Shown here in pieces: positions 47,020-55,822 of a DNA stretch of 64,000 nucleotides. The notes under the pieces were generated by a model. It had not been told where the DNA came from. It searched no databases and saw only the letters and a program-made list of their open reading frames with translations. Source of the DNA: Salinisphaera shabanensis E1L3A (lineage in GTDB: Bacteria; Pseudomonadota; Gammaproteobacteria; Nevskiales; Salinisphaeraceae); contig NZ_AFNV02000026.1 in the NCBI RefSeq assembly GCF_000215955.2, positions 1 through 64,000 on the forward strand. Direction: 5' to 3'. Numbering within the stretch: position 1 is the first letter of the stretch; each line of letters begins with the position of its first letter. The position numbers were made by a program, and so were the translations under genes.

Positions 47020-47516
47020 ACGCACTACGCCAATGGTACGAAGGCCTGGCGCCGCGCGAGCGCGTCGCCGTCATTGTCTGTGCGATCGTGGTGACGATTG
47101 CCGTGTTCTACTACGGGCTCTGGCGACCGCTGAATACGAGCGTTGAAGAAGGCCGTCTGCGCCTGACAGCGCAGGCCGACGAAACACGCTGGATGCTCGG
47201 CATCCGGGACGAAGCCCGGCTGCTCCAGGCCGATAACACGCAACGCCGGATCCAGGGCCGCAACGATTCGCTGCTGTCTATCGTGGACAGCACCAGCCGC
47301 GAGAATGGCCTCGGCGAAGCCGTACGGCGTATCCAGCCGGATGACGACGATCAGGCCACCGTCACGCTCGAGAAGGCGAACTTCAACCAGATGCTGTTCT
47401 GGCTGCGCAGCCTTCAGCGCGACTACGGTGTGGCAGCCCAGCAGATGACGATTACCCGCGACGAGGAAGCCGGCACTGTGCAGGCACGACTGACACTGGC
47501 GCGAGGTAGCGCATGA
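47016..47516 (+). CDS. gspM: type II secretion protein GspM
   Basis: 166 residues: short cytoplasmic start (LRQWYEGLAPRERV, the GspM signature), a membrane helix about 21-37, then a periplasmic coiled coil and ferredoxin-like domain. It partners GspL in the inner-membrane platform. It overlaps gspL and gspN by 4 bp each. Confidence 0.9.
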   Translation: MNALRQWYEGLAPRERVAVIVCAIVVTIAVFYYGLWRPLNTSVEEGRLRLTAQADETRWMLGIRDEARLLQADNTQRRIQGRNDSLLSIVDSTSRENGLGEAVRRIQPDDDDQATVTLEKANFNQMLFWLRSLQRDYGVAAQQMTITRDEEAGTVQARLTLARGSA

Positions 47517-48265
47517 TGCGCGCCCTGCGCTACGGGCTGATCGGCCTGATTACCTTCATTATCGGCCTCGTCGCCTTCCTGCCGGCACGTGTTGCGGCGG
47601 GCTGGGCGGAACAGATGGGCCCGATTGCGATGGGCGGCGTCACCGGCACGCTTTTCGATGGCCGGGCCAGCTATATTTCCGGGCCCGACGGTGCCATCGA
47701 GAATGTCGCCTGGACCCTGAAGCCGGCGTCGCTACTACTTGGCCGTATCAGCGCGCGGCTCAATATCGACTCGGATCTGGGCGGTTTCGATGCCGATGTG
47801 TCGCGTTCGCTGTTCGGCCAGACAACCATCGAAAACGTCACCGGCAGCGCCTCCGCCAGCTGGCTGGCGAAACTCGGCGGTTATACCTTCTTGCCGCTAT
47901 CCGGCGACGTGCGGGTGAACATCGCCGAGGCCGTGTTCGACGACGAACTGCACTTCGACGCGCTCGCCGGCCAGATCAGCCTGGTGAACACGCGCTGGCA
48001 ACTGTTCAACCCGCCGGTGCCGCTGGGCCGTTTTACCGCCGCGCTCGGCCGGTCTGATGACGGCCTGCGCGTGACACTGGTCGAAAGCGAGGGCCCGCTC
48101 GCCATCGACGGCGGGCTGAGCCTCGACGAAACGAAACGCTACCTGCTCGACGTACGCCTGCGGGCTCGCGCCGGCGCTGACGAACGTCTGCCGCAAATGC
48201 TCGAGCAGCTGGGCCGTGCCAACGCCGACGGCTGGCACCCGATTCGCGAGCAGGGCCGACTCTGA
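47513..48265 (+). CDS. gspN: type II secretion protein GspN
   Basis: 250 residues. One N-terminal membrane helix (about 9-28), then a periplasmic domain with GGVTGTLFDGRASYISG, WTLKPASLLLGRISARL and PLSGDVRVNIAEAVF, typical of GspN. Its role is poorly defined and it is dispensable in some systems. Last gene of the gspC-N operon; the symporter gene follows after 5 bp. Confidence 0.9.
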   Translation: MMRALRYGLIGLITFIIGLVAFLPARVAAGWAEQMGPIAMGGVTGTLFDGRASYISGPDGAIENVAWTLKPASLLLGRISARLNIDSDLGGFDADVSRSLFGQTTIENVTGSASASWLAKLGGYTFLPLSGDVRVNIAEAVFDDELHFDALAGQISLVNTRWQLFNPPVPLGRFTAALGRSDDGLRVTLVESEGPLAIDGGLSLDETKRYLLDVRLRARAGADERLPQMLEQLGRANADGWHPIREQGRL

Positions 48266-48270
48266 ACCCA

Positions 48271-49734
48271 ATGCTGCCCGGCGCGGTCGCGTTGATGCCG
48301 TGGCTCGTCTTCGCGGCCTACGCGCTGATCGTGCTCAAGGCCACGCCCCGAGCCGCCGGGCCGATGGCGTTCTTCGGCGGCCATTCCCTGTCCGGGCGTA
48401 CGCCTGGCATCTGGCTGCTGGGGGCGTCGGCGGCTATTTCCTGGGTCATGGCCAAGAGCGTGGACAACGCCATGAACCTGACCGCTGCCTTCGGCTACTG
48501 GGGCGGCATCGGCTATGCCACCTACTGGCTCGCGTTCGTCATCGTGGCCATCGCCGTCTATTTCATACGCACCCGCGGCCACGACAACTCGCTGGCCGCC
48601 TTTCTCGAACGCAAGTACGGCGTCGTGGCCACGCGCCTGTTTCTGATCGTGATCGGCATTCGTCTGTTCAACGAAATCTGGTCGAACACCAAGGTCGCCG
48701 CGCTTTACTTCGGCACCGAAGGCAGCACGCCCTACTGGCTCGCCGTCATCGCCTTCACCGCTTTGACGCTCTACTACGCACGGCGCGGCGGCCTGCGTTC
48801 CTCGATCGTGACCGACGCGGCACAAATGGTACTGATTGCCGTATTGCTGGTCGTGACGCTCGCGGTGCTCACACCGAATGTCATAGCCACCGGTCTATCG
48901 AGCGACGACACTGCGCTGATCAGCGCCGACATGCGTGCCCATGGCATCACTTTTGCCGTGCTCGCGCTCGTGCAAACGCTGTCCTATGGCTTTCACGACC
49001 CCGTGCTGACCGACCGCGCCTTCGTTAGCCCGCCGCACAAGATGGTCGCCAGTTTCATGCTTGCCGCACTGCTTGGCGGCGCGCTGATCGCCGGTTTCAG
49101 TGTGGCCGGACTGTACGCGCTGGCCGAGCACATCACACCGACACCTTCGGTTGCCATTGCCGTACCCATGGCGCTGGGTCTTGGCATGATGCTGTTGTTC
49201 AACGCGGTCATGCTCGCCAGCGCCGGTTCGACGCTCGACTCCACCTTCGCGTCAACCGCCAAGTTCAGCGCTCGAGACTGGCGCGTTGCCCGCGCGGTAC
49301 CGACTCGTCAGGACCAGCGTCGCGGCCGGCGGGCGGTATGGGTCATCGCCGTAATCGGCAACCTGCCGCTGCTATCGCTCTATATCGACGGCGTCGGCCC
49401 TGCCGTGATTGCGGCGACCACGATCAGCGGTACCGCGATCATGGGCCTGGCGCCGATATTTCTGCTCGCATGGCTACCGGGCGCAGGTCGGCTGTCCTTT
49501 CACCTGGCGCTCTGGCCCGGCGTGATCATCGGCATAGCCCTCGCGCTCGAGCGGTTGGCCGGCTTCGAACTCATCCCGGCAGCCGTGTCGATAGGTAGCG
49601 GCCAATACGCAAAAACGCTCGGCATCAACGTCTGGGGCCTGGCGCTATGCACCACCCTGTTCGCCGGCGCTGCCGTGGTGTCGGTCATGTGCCGACGCGG
49701 CGCTCAGCCGGTCCAGTCGAACTCGTTGTCCTGA
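48271..49734 (+). CDS. sodium:solute symporter family protein
   Basis: 487 residues with about 13 membrane helices, the SSS family fold (LeuT-like). GIWLLGASAAISWVMAKSV, YGVVATRLFLIVIGIRLFNEIW and LTLYYARRGGLRSSIVTDAAQM are family-like segments. The substrate cannot be told. It begins 5 bp after gspN and may be co-transcribed with the secretion operon, although no functional link is known. Its last 31 bp overlap the convergent cfa gene. An internal start at Met9 (48295) is possible. Confidence 0.85.
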   Translation: MLPGAVALMPWLVFAAYALIVLKATPRAAGPMAFFGGHSLSGRTPGIWLLGASAAISWVMAKSVDNAMNLTAAFGYWGGIGYATYWLAFVIVAIAVYFIRTRGHDNSLAAFLERKYGVVATRLFLIVIGIRLFNEIWSNTKVAALYFGTEGSTPYWLAVIAFTALTLYYARRGGLRSSIVTDAAQMVLIAVLLVVTLAVLTPNVIATGLSSDDTALISADMRAHGITFAVLALVQTLSYGFHDPVLTDRAFVSPPHKMVASFMLAALLGGALIAGFSVAGLYALAEHITPTPSVAIAVPMALGLGMMLLFNAVMLASAGSTLDSTFASTAKFSARDWRVARAVPTRQDQRRGRRAVWVIAVIGNLPLLSLYIDGVGPAVIAATTISGTAIMGLAPIFLLAWLPGAGRLSFHLALWPGVIIGIALALERLAGFELIPAAVSIGSGQYAKTLGINVWGLALCTTLFAGAAVVSVMCRRGAQPVQSNSLS

Positions 49735-50945
49735 ATGCGGCGCGGTGCCTCGACGCGTTCCTTGTACAGATAATCGCGCGTGACCGGCACGATATCGTTG
49801 CGCTGTGCAAGCTGGATATGAAATACCACCAGTTCGCCCCAGCGGAAGATCGCCTGGCAACCGAGTAAATAGAACTCCCACATCCGGCAGAAGCGCTCGC
49901 CGAAACGTTCGCGAAAAACGTCGCGATGCTGCTGGAAGCGTTCGTTCCAGCTGGCCAACGTACGCGCATAGTGCAGCCGCCAGATTTCCAGGTCCGACAG
50001 GCTCATACCGGTCTTTTCCACGCAGGGCGCGACCTCGGACAGCGATGGCACATAGCCGCCCGGGAAAATATATTTCTCGATCCAGCCGTGGGTGTCCTCG
50101 ACCGGTGGGCCGCTGCGCCCGATGGTATGAATCAGGCTCCGACCGTGCGGCTTGAGTAGGCGCTGAACCTGGTCGAAGAAGATCTGGAACTGCGGCCGGC
50201 CGACATGCTCGAACATGCCCACGCTCACGATCGCATCGTAGCCGCTGCCGCCATCGAGCTGGTGCTCGCGATAATCCTGTTTGAGAAAACGCACACGCTC
50301 GCGCAAGCCTTCACGGTCGGCGCGGGCTTGCGCATACGCGTACTGATCGTCAGATAGCGTCAAACCGGTCACGTTCACGTCGTGATGGCGAGCGAGATAG
50401 AGCGCCAGCCCCCCCCACCCCCAGCCGATGTCGAGCACACGATCGCCCGGCTCGAGACAGAGCTTGCGCGCAATATGCCGACACTTGGCTTGCTGGGCCG
50501 CTTCGAGATCCATGTCGGCGGATTCGAAGTAGGCACAAGAGTAGTGCATATCGCTATCGAGAAACCGGGCGAACAGCTCGTGGTCGATATCGTAGTGGTG
50601 CTTGACGTTGCGCCGTGAGCGCAGCCGCGAGTTCGCCTCGCGTAGCCCGCGCAAGGCATGGCGCGCGATATCCAGAATACGGCTGGAATCAAAGTTGTTC
50701 GCATTCGCGAAATACAACTTGAACAACGCCAGCAGCCCGCCCTCGCCCGGCCACCAGTCGCCGTCCATATAGGCCTCGCCGAACGCCATTTCGGGGTCGG
50801 AAAGCAAACGCGCCAGCACCCTGCGCTCGCGCAAGTGAATATGCGCGGTGGGCTTACCCTGGCCGATGATCTGCGTGTTCGAATCCGGGTAATGGATAAC
50901 GAGCGTGCCTTGATCGATCAGCCGGTCGAAAAAGCGTGCCTTCAT
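49704..50945 (-). CDS. cfa: cyclopropane-fatty-acyl-phospholipid synthase
   Basis: 413 residues. Motif I of the SAM site is VLDIGWGWGGLALYLARHH (about 170), preceded by HYDIDHELFARFLDSDMHYSCAYF, the Cfa hallmark, and followed by GMFEHVGRPQFQIFFDQVQRLLKPHG. The N-terminal domain (1-110) binds lipid. The enzyme adds a methylene bridge to unsaturated acyl chains of membrane phospholipids, a stress adaptation. Divergent from the universal stress gene; the 3' end overlaps the symporter gene by 31 bp. Confidence 0.93.
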   Translation of the reverse strand: MKARFFDRLIDQGTLVIHYPDSNTQIIGQGKPTAHIHLRERRVLARLLSDPEMAFGEAYMDGDWWPGEGGLLALFKLYFANANNFDSSRILDIARHALRGLREANSRLRSRRNVKHHYDIDHELFARFLDSDMHYSCAYFESADMDLEAAQQAKCRHIARKLCLEPGDRVLDIGWGWGGLALYLARHHDVNVTGLTLSDDQYAYAQARADREGLRERVRFLKQDYREHQLDGGSGYDAIVSVGMFEHVGRPQFQIFFDQVQRLLKPHGRSLIHTIGRSGPPVEDTHGWIEKYIFPGGYVPSLSEVAPCVEKTGMSLSDLEIWRLHYARTLASWNERFQQHRDVFRERFGERFCRMWEFYLLGCQAIFRWGELVVFHIQLAQRNDIVPVTRDYLYKERVEAPRRIQDNEFDWTG

Positions 50946-51139
50946 GTCGTCCCAGTCCCCACGGACGACGCATGGTCAGCGCCATCCGCTTTTCATGCCT
51001 ATCGAAAATACTACACGGCACGACATTAGATGTACATTACACGTATGAAAGTATTCGCTAGTTAAATTGTGCATACGCTTTTCATCCGTACTCTCGTGTG
51101 TAGGCTGAACGTACGACGGCTTTAGAAGGGAGAACGAAG

Positions 51140-51580
51140 ATGTTCGAAACAATCGTGATCGCGGTCGACGGGTCCGAGCACTCGAAGCGGGCTATCGAGA
51201 TCGCTGCCGATATGGGCAAACGCTATACCGCCGCGTTGCATATCGTGCATGTACCCCAGCACACGGGCCACGAAAAAACGCTTGCGCTCGGGGGCGCGGC
51301 GATCACGTTGCAGCCCTCGCCGGAAGAGCTGAAAGCTGCGGGGCAGTCCGCGATCAGTGCGGCGCGTGACATGCTCGAAGGCGCGGGCTGTCAAAACATC
51401 GAGACGGAGATTGTTGGCGGCGACCCGGTCCAGCAGATCGTTGCGGCCGCCGAGCGCGCCGACGCCGATCTGATTATCATGGGTCGACGCGGCTTGAGCG
51501 ATTTCACGGGCTTGGTGATCGGCAGTACATCACACAAGGTCGCGCATCTGGCCCCGTGTGCCTGCTTGACCACGCGCTAG
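51140..51580 (+). CDS. universal stress protein UspA family
   Basis: 146 residues with a good ribosome binding site (AAGGGAG). The Usp fold starts FETIVIAVDGSEHSKRAIEIA and ends with the ATP-binding signature MGRRGLSDFTGLVIGSTSHKVA (G-2x-G-9x-G-S/T) and the final beta strand. It is therefore of the ATP-binding subclass. The 194 bp upstream region is AT-rich and shared with cfa, consistent with stress-controlled divergent promoters. Confidence 0.92.
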   Translation: MFETIVIAVDGSEHSKRAIEIAADMGKRYTAALHIVHVPQHTGHEKTLALGGAAITLQPSPEELKAAGQSAISAARDMLEGAGCQNIETEIVGGDPVQQIVAAAERADADLIIMGRRGLSDFTGLVIGSTSHKVAHLAPCACLTTR

Positions 51581-52390
51581 CTAGCCGATTACGCGCATGG
51601 TTTCGCCCGCCTGGCGGACGAGCCATGCGATATCGCGCCCGAATGACAGCATCAGTAGTGCCAACGCGATAACGAGCGCGGAGCTGGCTACCGTTGCGCT
51701 GACCGCCGGCAACAGGCAGACCATGAGCGTCGCGCCTTGCCAGACACAGGCAATCTTGCGCAATCGCGATGGCGGCAGCGGCCGCCTAAGCATGGGAAGG
51801 CATGCCTGGGCGATCACGAACAGATAGCGCGCCAGACCGATTGCGAGCACCCAGAGCCCCGCCTTGTCGAGCGCGACGAGCACGACCGACAACACAAGCA
51901 GGAAAAAGGCATCGAGCTCCATATCGAAACGGGCGCCGAATGCGCCACTGCAGCCGGTACGCCGTGCGACCCAACCGTCCACCCCATCCAGTAGCAGACA
52001 AACCACCGCCAGCGCGGCGAACGCATACACATTGGCAGCCAGAAAAGCCGGGAACATACCGGCGCCAGCCAGCAGCATCACCGCCGCCGCGCGTATCAGC
52101 GTGATGCGGTTGGCCCAGCCGAACGGCTGCGGACACCCGCCCCGACAGCCATACAGAACGACGGCCAGGGCCAGGTACAGACCGCCCGCACAGGCGCGTA
52201 GCGCAACCGGCCCGCCCAGCGCATACAACAGTATTTCAGTGCCGACGCCGAGCGCCACCAACCCCGCCAGCAGTTCGAAAATAAACGAACGCGCGCCCGG
52301 TTGCACTCTCGCGCGCGCCGACTGGCTGGTTGGCGCCGATACGCCAACGACCAGTCGCCGCGAAGGTATGATGCGGGTTACATTTCGCAC
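51581..52390 (-). CDS. CDP-alcohol phosphatidyltransferase family membrane protein
   Basis: 269 residues from a GTG at 52390 (start uncertain; no clear ribosome binding site). Several membrane helices. The full catalytic motif D-G-x2-A-R-x8-G-x3-D-x3-D is present at 135-160 (LDGVDGWVARR, then GARFDMELD). This family transfers a phosphatidyl or similar CDP-linked group to an alcohol. The N-terminal 80 residues add two extra helices. It opens a cluster that also has a PTPS-fold protein, a glycosyltransferase and a flippase-like protein, so it may make a lipid-linked product. The natural alcohol is unknown. Confidence 0.82.
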   Translation of the reverse strand: MRNVTRIIPSRRLVVGVSAPTSQSARARVQPGARSFIFELLAGLVALGVGTEILLYALGGPVALRACAGGLYLALAVVLYGCRGGCPQPFGWANRITLIRAAAVMLLAGAGMFPAFLAANVYAFAALAVVCLLLDGVDGWVARRTGCSGAFGARFDMELDAFFLLVLSVVLVALDKAGLWVLAIGLARYLFVIAQACLPMLRRPLPPSRLRKIACVWQGATLMVCLLPAVSATVASSALVIALALLMLSFGRDIAWLVRQAGETMRVIG

Positions 52391-52521
52391 AGAAGATCGT
52401 ACTCGCTAAGCCTACGCATCGGCGCCGGCTTCCTTGTCGCCCACGTCGCAACGCATGCGACGGCGTAATTTGATGAGTTTACGCGAGCGCGCTTCATCCT
52501 GTTTCAATTGCGTGACATGCC

Positions 52522-53502
52522 ATGACTGATCGCTTCGCTCGGGCCTTGTGGCTGGAACCGCCCTACGCCTGTCGTCTGCGCGACGAGCCACTGCCCGAAC
52601 GCGAGGGCGAACAACTTCTGATACGCAGCCTCTATTCCGCGATCAGCCGCGGCACGGAAACGCTGGTTTTCGCCGGTGCAGTGCCCGAGAGCGAATACTC
52701 GCGTATGCGCGCCCCGTTTCAGGATGGCAGTCTGCCTGGGCCGGTCAAACACGGCTATGCCAACGTCGGCGTGGTCGAAGACGGCCCGCCGAACTGGATC
52801 GGCCGCAACGTGTTCTGTCTGTATCCACATCAAACGCGCTATGTCGTGAACGCCGATGCCGTGGTTGAACTGCCGGCCGATGTACCCGCGGCGCGGGCGG
52901 TGCTTGCCGCCAATATGGAAACCGCGGTCAATGCGCTCTGGGACGCCGGTATCGGTGTGGGCGATCGGGTCACCATCGTGGGCGCAGGTGTGATCGGCGC
53001 ACTGATCGCCGGTCTGACCGCAGCCATCCCGGGCACCGATGTCGAACTCGTGGATATCGATCCAGGAAAGAGCGTGCTGGCTGAAGCCCTGGGCGCGCGC
53101 TTTCGCGCCCCGGATACCGCAACAACAGATCGCGATATCGTTGTTCATGCCAGTGCTACCGGCGCCGGCCTGGATAGCGCTATCGCCCTGGCCGGATTCG
53201 AAGCGACGGTCCTGGAAATGAGCTGGTACGGTGCCACGCCAGTAACAATCGCCCTGGGCGGCGCTTTTCATTCCCAGCGGCTGACGCTGCGCTCAAGCCA
53301 GGTCGGCGCCGTTTCGCCGAGCCGCCGCGCGCGGCGCGATCACGGCGCTCGACTGGCGCTCGCGGTGTCGCTGCTTGCCGACGCGCGCTTCGATGCACTG
53401 TTCGAGCTCGAAGATGCCGCGTTCGACGATTTGCCGGCGGTCATGCATCGTCTGGCCTCGCCAGACGACAATAGCCTGTGTCAGCGCATCCGTTACCCCT
53501 GA
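52522..53502 (+). CDS. zinc-less medium-chain dehydrogenase (MDR family)
   Basis: 326 residues. The GroES-like N-terminal part (IRSLYSAISRGTETLVFAG, GYANVGVVEDGP) is followed by a Rossmann fold with VTIVGAGVIGALIAGLTAA (about 150-168) and VELVDIDPGK. The structural zinc cysteines and the catalytic Cys-His ligands are absent. It resembles BchC-like and other uncharacterised zinc-binding dehydrogenase homologues. It probably reduces or oxidises a sugar or side-chain alcohol. It starts a plus-strand run of five closely spaced genes and lies 39 bp before the PTPS-fold gene. Confidence 0.78.
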   Translation: MTDRFARALWLEPPYACRLRDEPLPEREGEQLLIRSLYSAISRGTETLVFAGAVPESEYSRMRAPFQDGSLPGPVKHGYANVGVVEDGPPNWIGRNVFCLYPHQTRYVVNADAVVELPADVPAARAVLAANMETAVNALWDAGIGVGDRVTIVGAGVIGALIAGLTAAIPGTDVELVDIDPGKSVLAEALGARFRAPDTATTDRDIVVHASATGAGLDSAIALAGFEATVLEMSWYGATPVTIALGGAFHSQRLTLRSSQVGAVSPSRRARRDHGARLALAVSLLADARFDALFELEDAAFDDLPAVMHRLASPDDNSLCQRIRYP

Positions 53503-53541
53503 CGGCGCGTTTTCTGTTTCGAATTCAATAAAGGACCCGAC

Positions 53542-53940
53542 ATGTTCAGCCTGACCGTTCGCGATCACTTCATGATCGCCCATAGCTTCAACGGCGAAAT
53601 CTTCGGCCCGGCCCAGCATACGCACGGCGCAACCTATGTCGTGGACGTATCGTTCATGCGCGCCGAACTCGACGACGACGATCTCGTCATTGACATCGGC
53701 CTGGCCAGCGATGCGCTCAAGCGAACGCTCGGCGAACTGAATATGCGCAACCTCGACGACGTCGACGAATTCAAAGGGCGCAACACCACCACCGAATTTC
53801 TCGCCAAGGCCGTGTTCGACCGGCTGCGCGCCGCCATTCAAGCCGGCGATCTCGGCGATAGCGCGCGATCGCTTGCCGCAATGCGCGTAACGCTGGCGGA
53901 GTCGCATATCGCCTGGGCAAGCTACGAGGGCGACGTGTGA
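53542..53940 (+). CDS. PTPS/QueD-fold protein without catalytic triad
   Basis: 132 residues with an AAAGGA box upstream. The zinc ligands of 6-pyruvoyl-tetrahydropterin synthase / QueD are present (H14, H26, H28 in AHSF and HTHGATY), as are the NTTTEFLA segment and the substrate-binding Glu near the end (E120 in LAESH). The catalytic Cys four residues before the first His of HxH is Gly22, and the LDHxxLN block reads LNMRNLD, so the Asp and His are Asn67 and Met68. It can probably bind a pterin-like ring but should not do standard PTPS or QueD chemistry. Overlaps the glycosyltransferase gene by 4 bp. Confidence 0.8.
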   Translation: MFSLTVRDHFMIAHSFNGEIFGPAQHTHGATYVVDVSFMRAELDDDDLVIDIGLASDALKRTLGELNMRNLDDVDEFKGRNTTTEFLAKAVFDRLRAAIQAGDLGDSARSLAAMRVTLAESHIAWASYEGDV

Positions 53941-54980
53941 CCGCGGCCGCATTCGTCGTCGCGGGCGCGCTCGACCAGCCCACCGGCGGGTACGTTTACG
54001 ACCGCGCCATTATCGACGGTCTGCAGGCGGATGGCGTTGATATAGAGGTCGTCGAACTGGCGGGCACGTTCCCCGTCGCCGACGATACCGCCCGTGCCGC
54101 GCTCGATCGTACGTTGGCGCGCGCCTCGCCACGTATGCCCGTCATCGTTGACGGGCTCGCTGCCGGCGGGCTACCCGAGGTCGTCGAACGCCATGCGGGC
54201 CAAGGAGCGCTCATCGTCCTGCTTCATCATCCGCTTTGTGATGAAACCGGTCTCGATGACGCAACTCAGGCGCATTTACTCGAATCGGAGCGGCGTGTGC
54301 TTGCCTGTGCCACGCGAATCATCGTGACGAGTCGTTTCACTGCACGCCGTCTCGTATCGCTCGCCCTGGCCCGCGAAGACGCTATTACGGTCATCGAACC
54401 GGGCGTACGCCCGGCCACACTCGCGCACGTTGCACACCAGGGCGCGCCTCGTCTGCTTTGTGTCGCCAGCATCATTCCCCGCAAAGGTCATCGCCTGCTC
54501 GTCGATGCCCTCGCTCAACTCCGTGATCTCGACTGGGTCTGTGATTTCGTCGGCGACGATAAACGCGATGCCGACGAAACGAAGGCGTTGCACCAGGCGG
54601 TCGATCGCCACGGTCTTTCATCGCGTATCCGTCTGCACGGCAGCCAGAACACGCAGGCGCTGGAGCGCTACTACGAACGCGCGGCCATCTTCGTGCTGGC
54701 CTCGTACTACGAAGGCTACGGCATGGTCATCGACGAAGCCGTGGCGCACGGACTGCCGATCGTCACCACAACAGGCGGCGCGCTCGCGGATACCGTGCCG
54801 GCCGGCGCCGGCATCGTAGTCGCGCCCGGCGATACGAACGCGCTTGCACAAGCCCTGCATACGCTTATCGATGATGCCGAACAACGCGGATGTGCCGCCG
54901 CCGCGGCACGCATTGCGCGTTCACGGCAACGCGACTGGGCAGCGGCGGCACGCGAATTCGCGGCCGTGCTCGCGCGATGA
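53937..54980 (+). CDS. GT4-family glycosyltransferase
   Basis: 347 residues from a GTG overlapping the previous stop. GT-B fold: the N-terminal domain starts with VVAGALDQPTGGYVYDRAI, a glycine-rich acceptor loop; the C-terminal donor domain has LLCVASIIPRKGHRLLVDAL and the E-x7-E motif EGYGMVIDEAVAHGLP near 265. It transfers a sugar from an activated donor to an acceptor, probably the product of the neighbouring pterin-like or lipid enzymes. Overlaps the methyltransferase gene by 4 bp. Confidence 0.86.
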   Translation: MTAAAFVVAGALDQPTGGYVYDRAIIDGLQADGVDIEVVELAGTFPVADDTARAALDRTLARASPRMPVIVDGLAAGGLPEVVERHAGQGALIVLLHHPLCDETGLDDATQAHLLESERRVLACATRIIVTSRFTARRLVSLALAREDAITVIEPGVRPATLAHVAHQGAPRLLCVASIIPRKGHRLLVDALAQLRDLDWVCDFVGDDKRDADETKALHQAVDRHGLSSRIRLHGSQNTQALERYYERAAIFVLASYYEGYGMVIDEAVAHGLPIVTTTGGALADTVPAGAGIVVAPGDTNALAQALHTLIDDAEQRGCAAAAARIARSRQRDWAAAAREFAAVLAR

Positions 54981-55822
54981 GCGAATCCAATCCACATGCC
55001 TTTTTCGAAGCAGACTGGCTTAGCCTGCGCGAACCGGCCGATCACCAGGCCCGCGCTATGCCCCTGACCGATGCCGCGGCCGAATGGCTGGCTCGTCAGG
55101 CCGCCAGTCGTCGGCGCATCGTGGACCTCGGCGCCGGCCGCGGTTCGAATATGCGCTATCTTGCCCCGCGCCTGCCCGGCCCTCAGCACTGGCGTCTTAT
55201 CGATCACGACTGCGCGCTGCTCGAGACAGTCCAGGCGAGCGCGCATTCGCTCACCGATGCCCATGGCGCGCCCGTCGCGATCGAAACGCAAGCGCTGGAT
55301 CTCACCGGCGACGGCCTCGAAACCGCACTGGCGGGCGCACACCTGGTCACCGCAGCGGCATTATTCGACCTGGTCACCCGCGCATGGATCGTGCGCCTCG
55401 CTCAGGCCTGTGCCGCGCACGGGGCGGCCGTGCTGTTCGTTCTCAGTATCGACGGCCATATCGACTTCGCCCCGGCCTCGACCGACGACGCATTCATAAC
55501 CGGCCTGCTGGGGGCACATCAGCACCGTGACAAAAGCTTTGGCGAAGCCCTCGGCGCGCACGCACCTGCGGTGCTGCAACAGGCGTTCGAGCACGAAGGC
55601 TATCGTGCAACGCTTGCCAAGAGCGCCTGGAATATCGATGCAACACGCGCCGATCTCGGCGCAGCGCTAATCGACGGCTGGCGCCGCGCCGCATGCGAAC
55701 AGGCCCCCGAGGCCAGTGCGCGTATCGATGCCTGGGCTGCCGCCCGTATGCAGTCACTCCAGGCCGGCGAGCTATCGATCACCGTCGGCCATCAGGATCT
55801 GTTCGCAACACCCAGTCCATGA
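54977..55822 (+). CDS. class I SAM-dependent methyltransferase
   Basis: 281 residues from the ATG at 54977. Motif I is IVDLGAGRGSNMRYLAPRL (about 48-66), with HWRLIDHDCALLE as motif II. The acceptor is not evident. It overlaps its neighbours by 4 bp on both sides (ATGA), so it is translationally locked to the glycosyltransferase and the flippase-like gene. N-, O- or C-methylation of the pathway product is inference. Confidence 0.82.
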   Translation: MSESNPHAFFEADWLSLREPADHQARAMPLTDAAAEWLARQAASRRRIVDLGAGRGSNMRYLAPRLPGPQHWRLIDHDCALLETVQASAHSLTDAHGAPVAIETQALDLTGDGLETALAGAHLVTAAALFDLVTRAWIVRLAQACAAHGAAVLFVLSIDGHIDFAPASTDDAFITGLLGAHQHRDKSFGEALGAHAPAVLQQAFEHEGYRATLAKSAWNIDATRADLGAALIDGWRRAACEQAPEASARIDAWAAARMQSLQAGELSITVGHQDLFATPSP

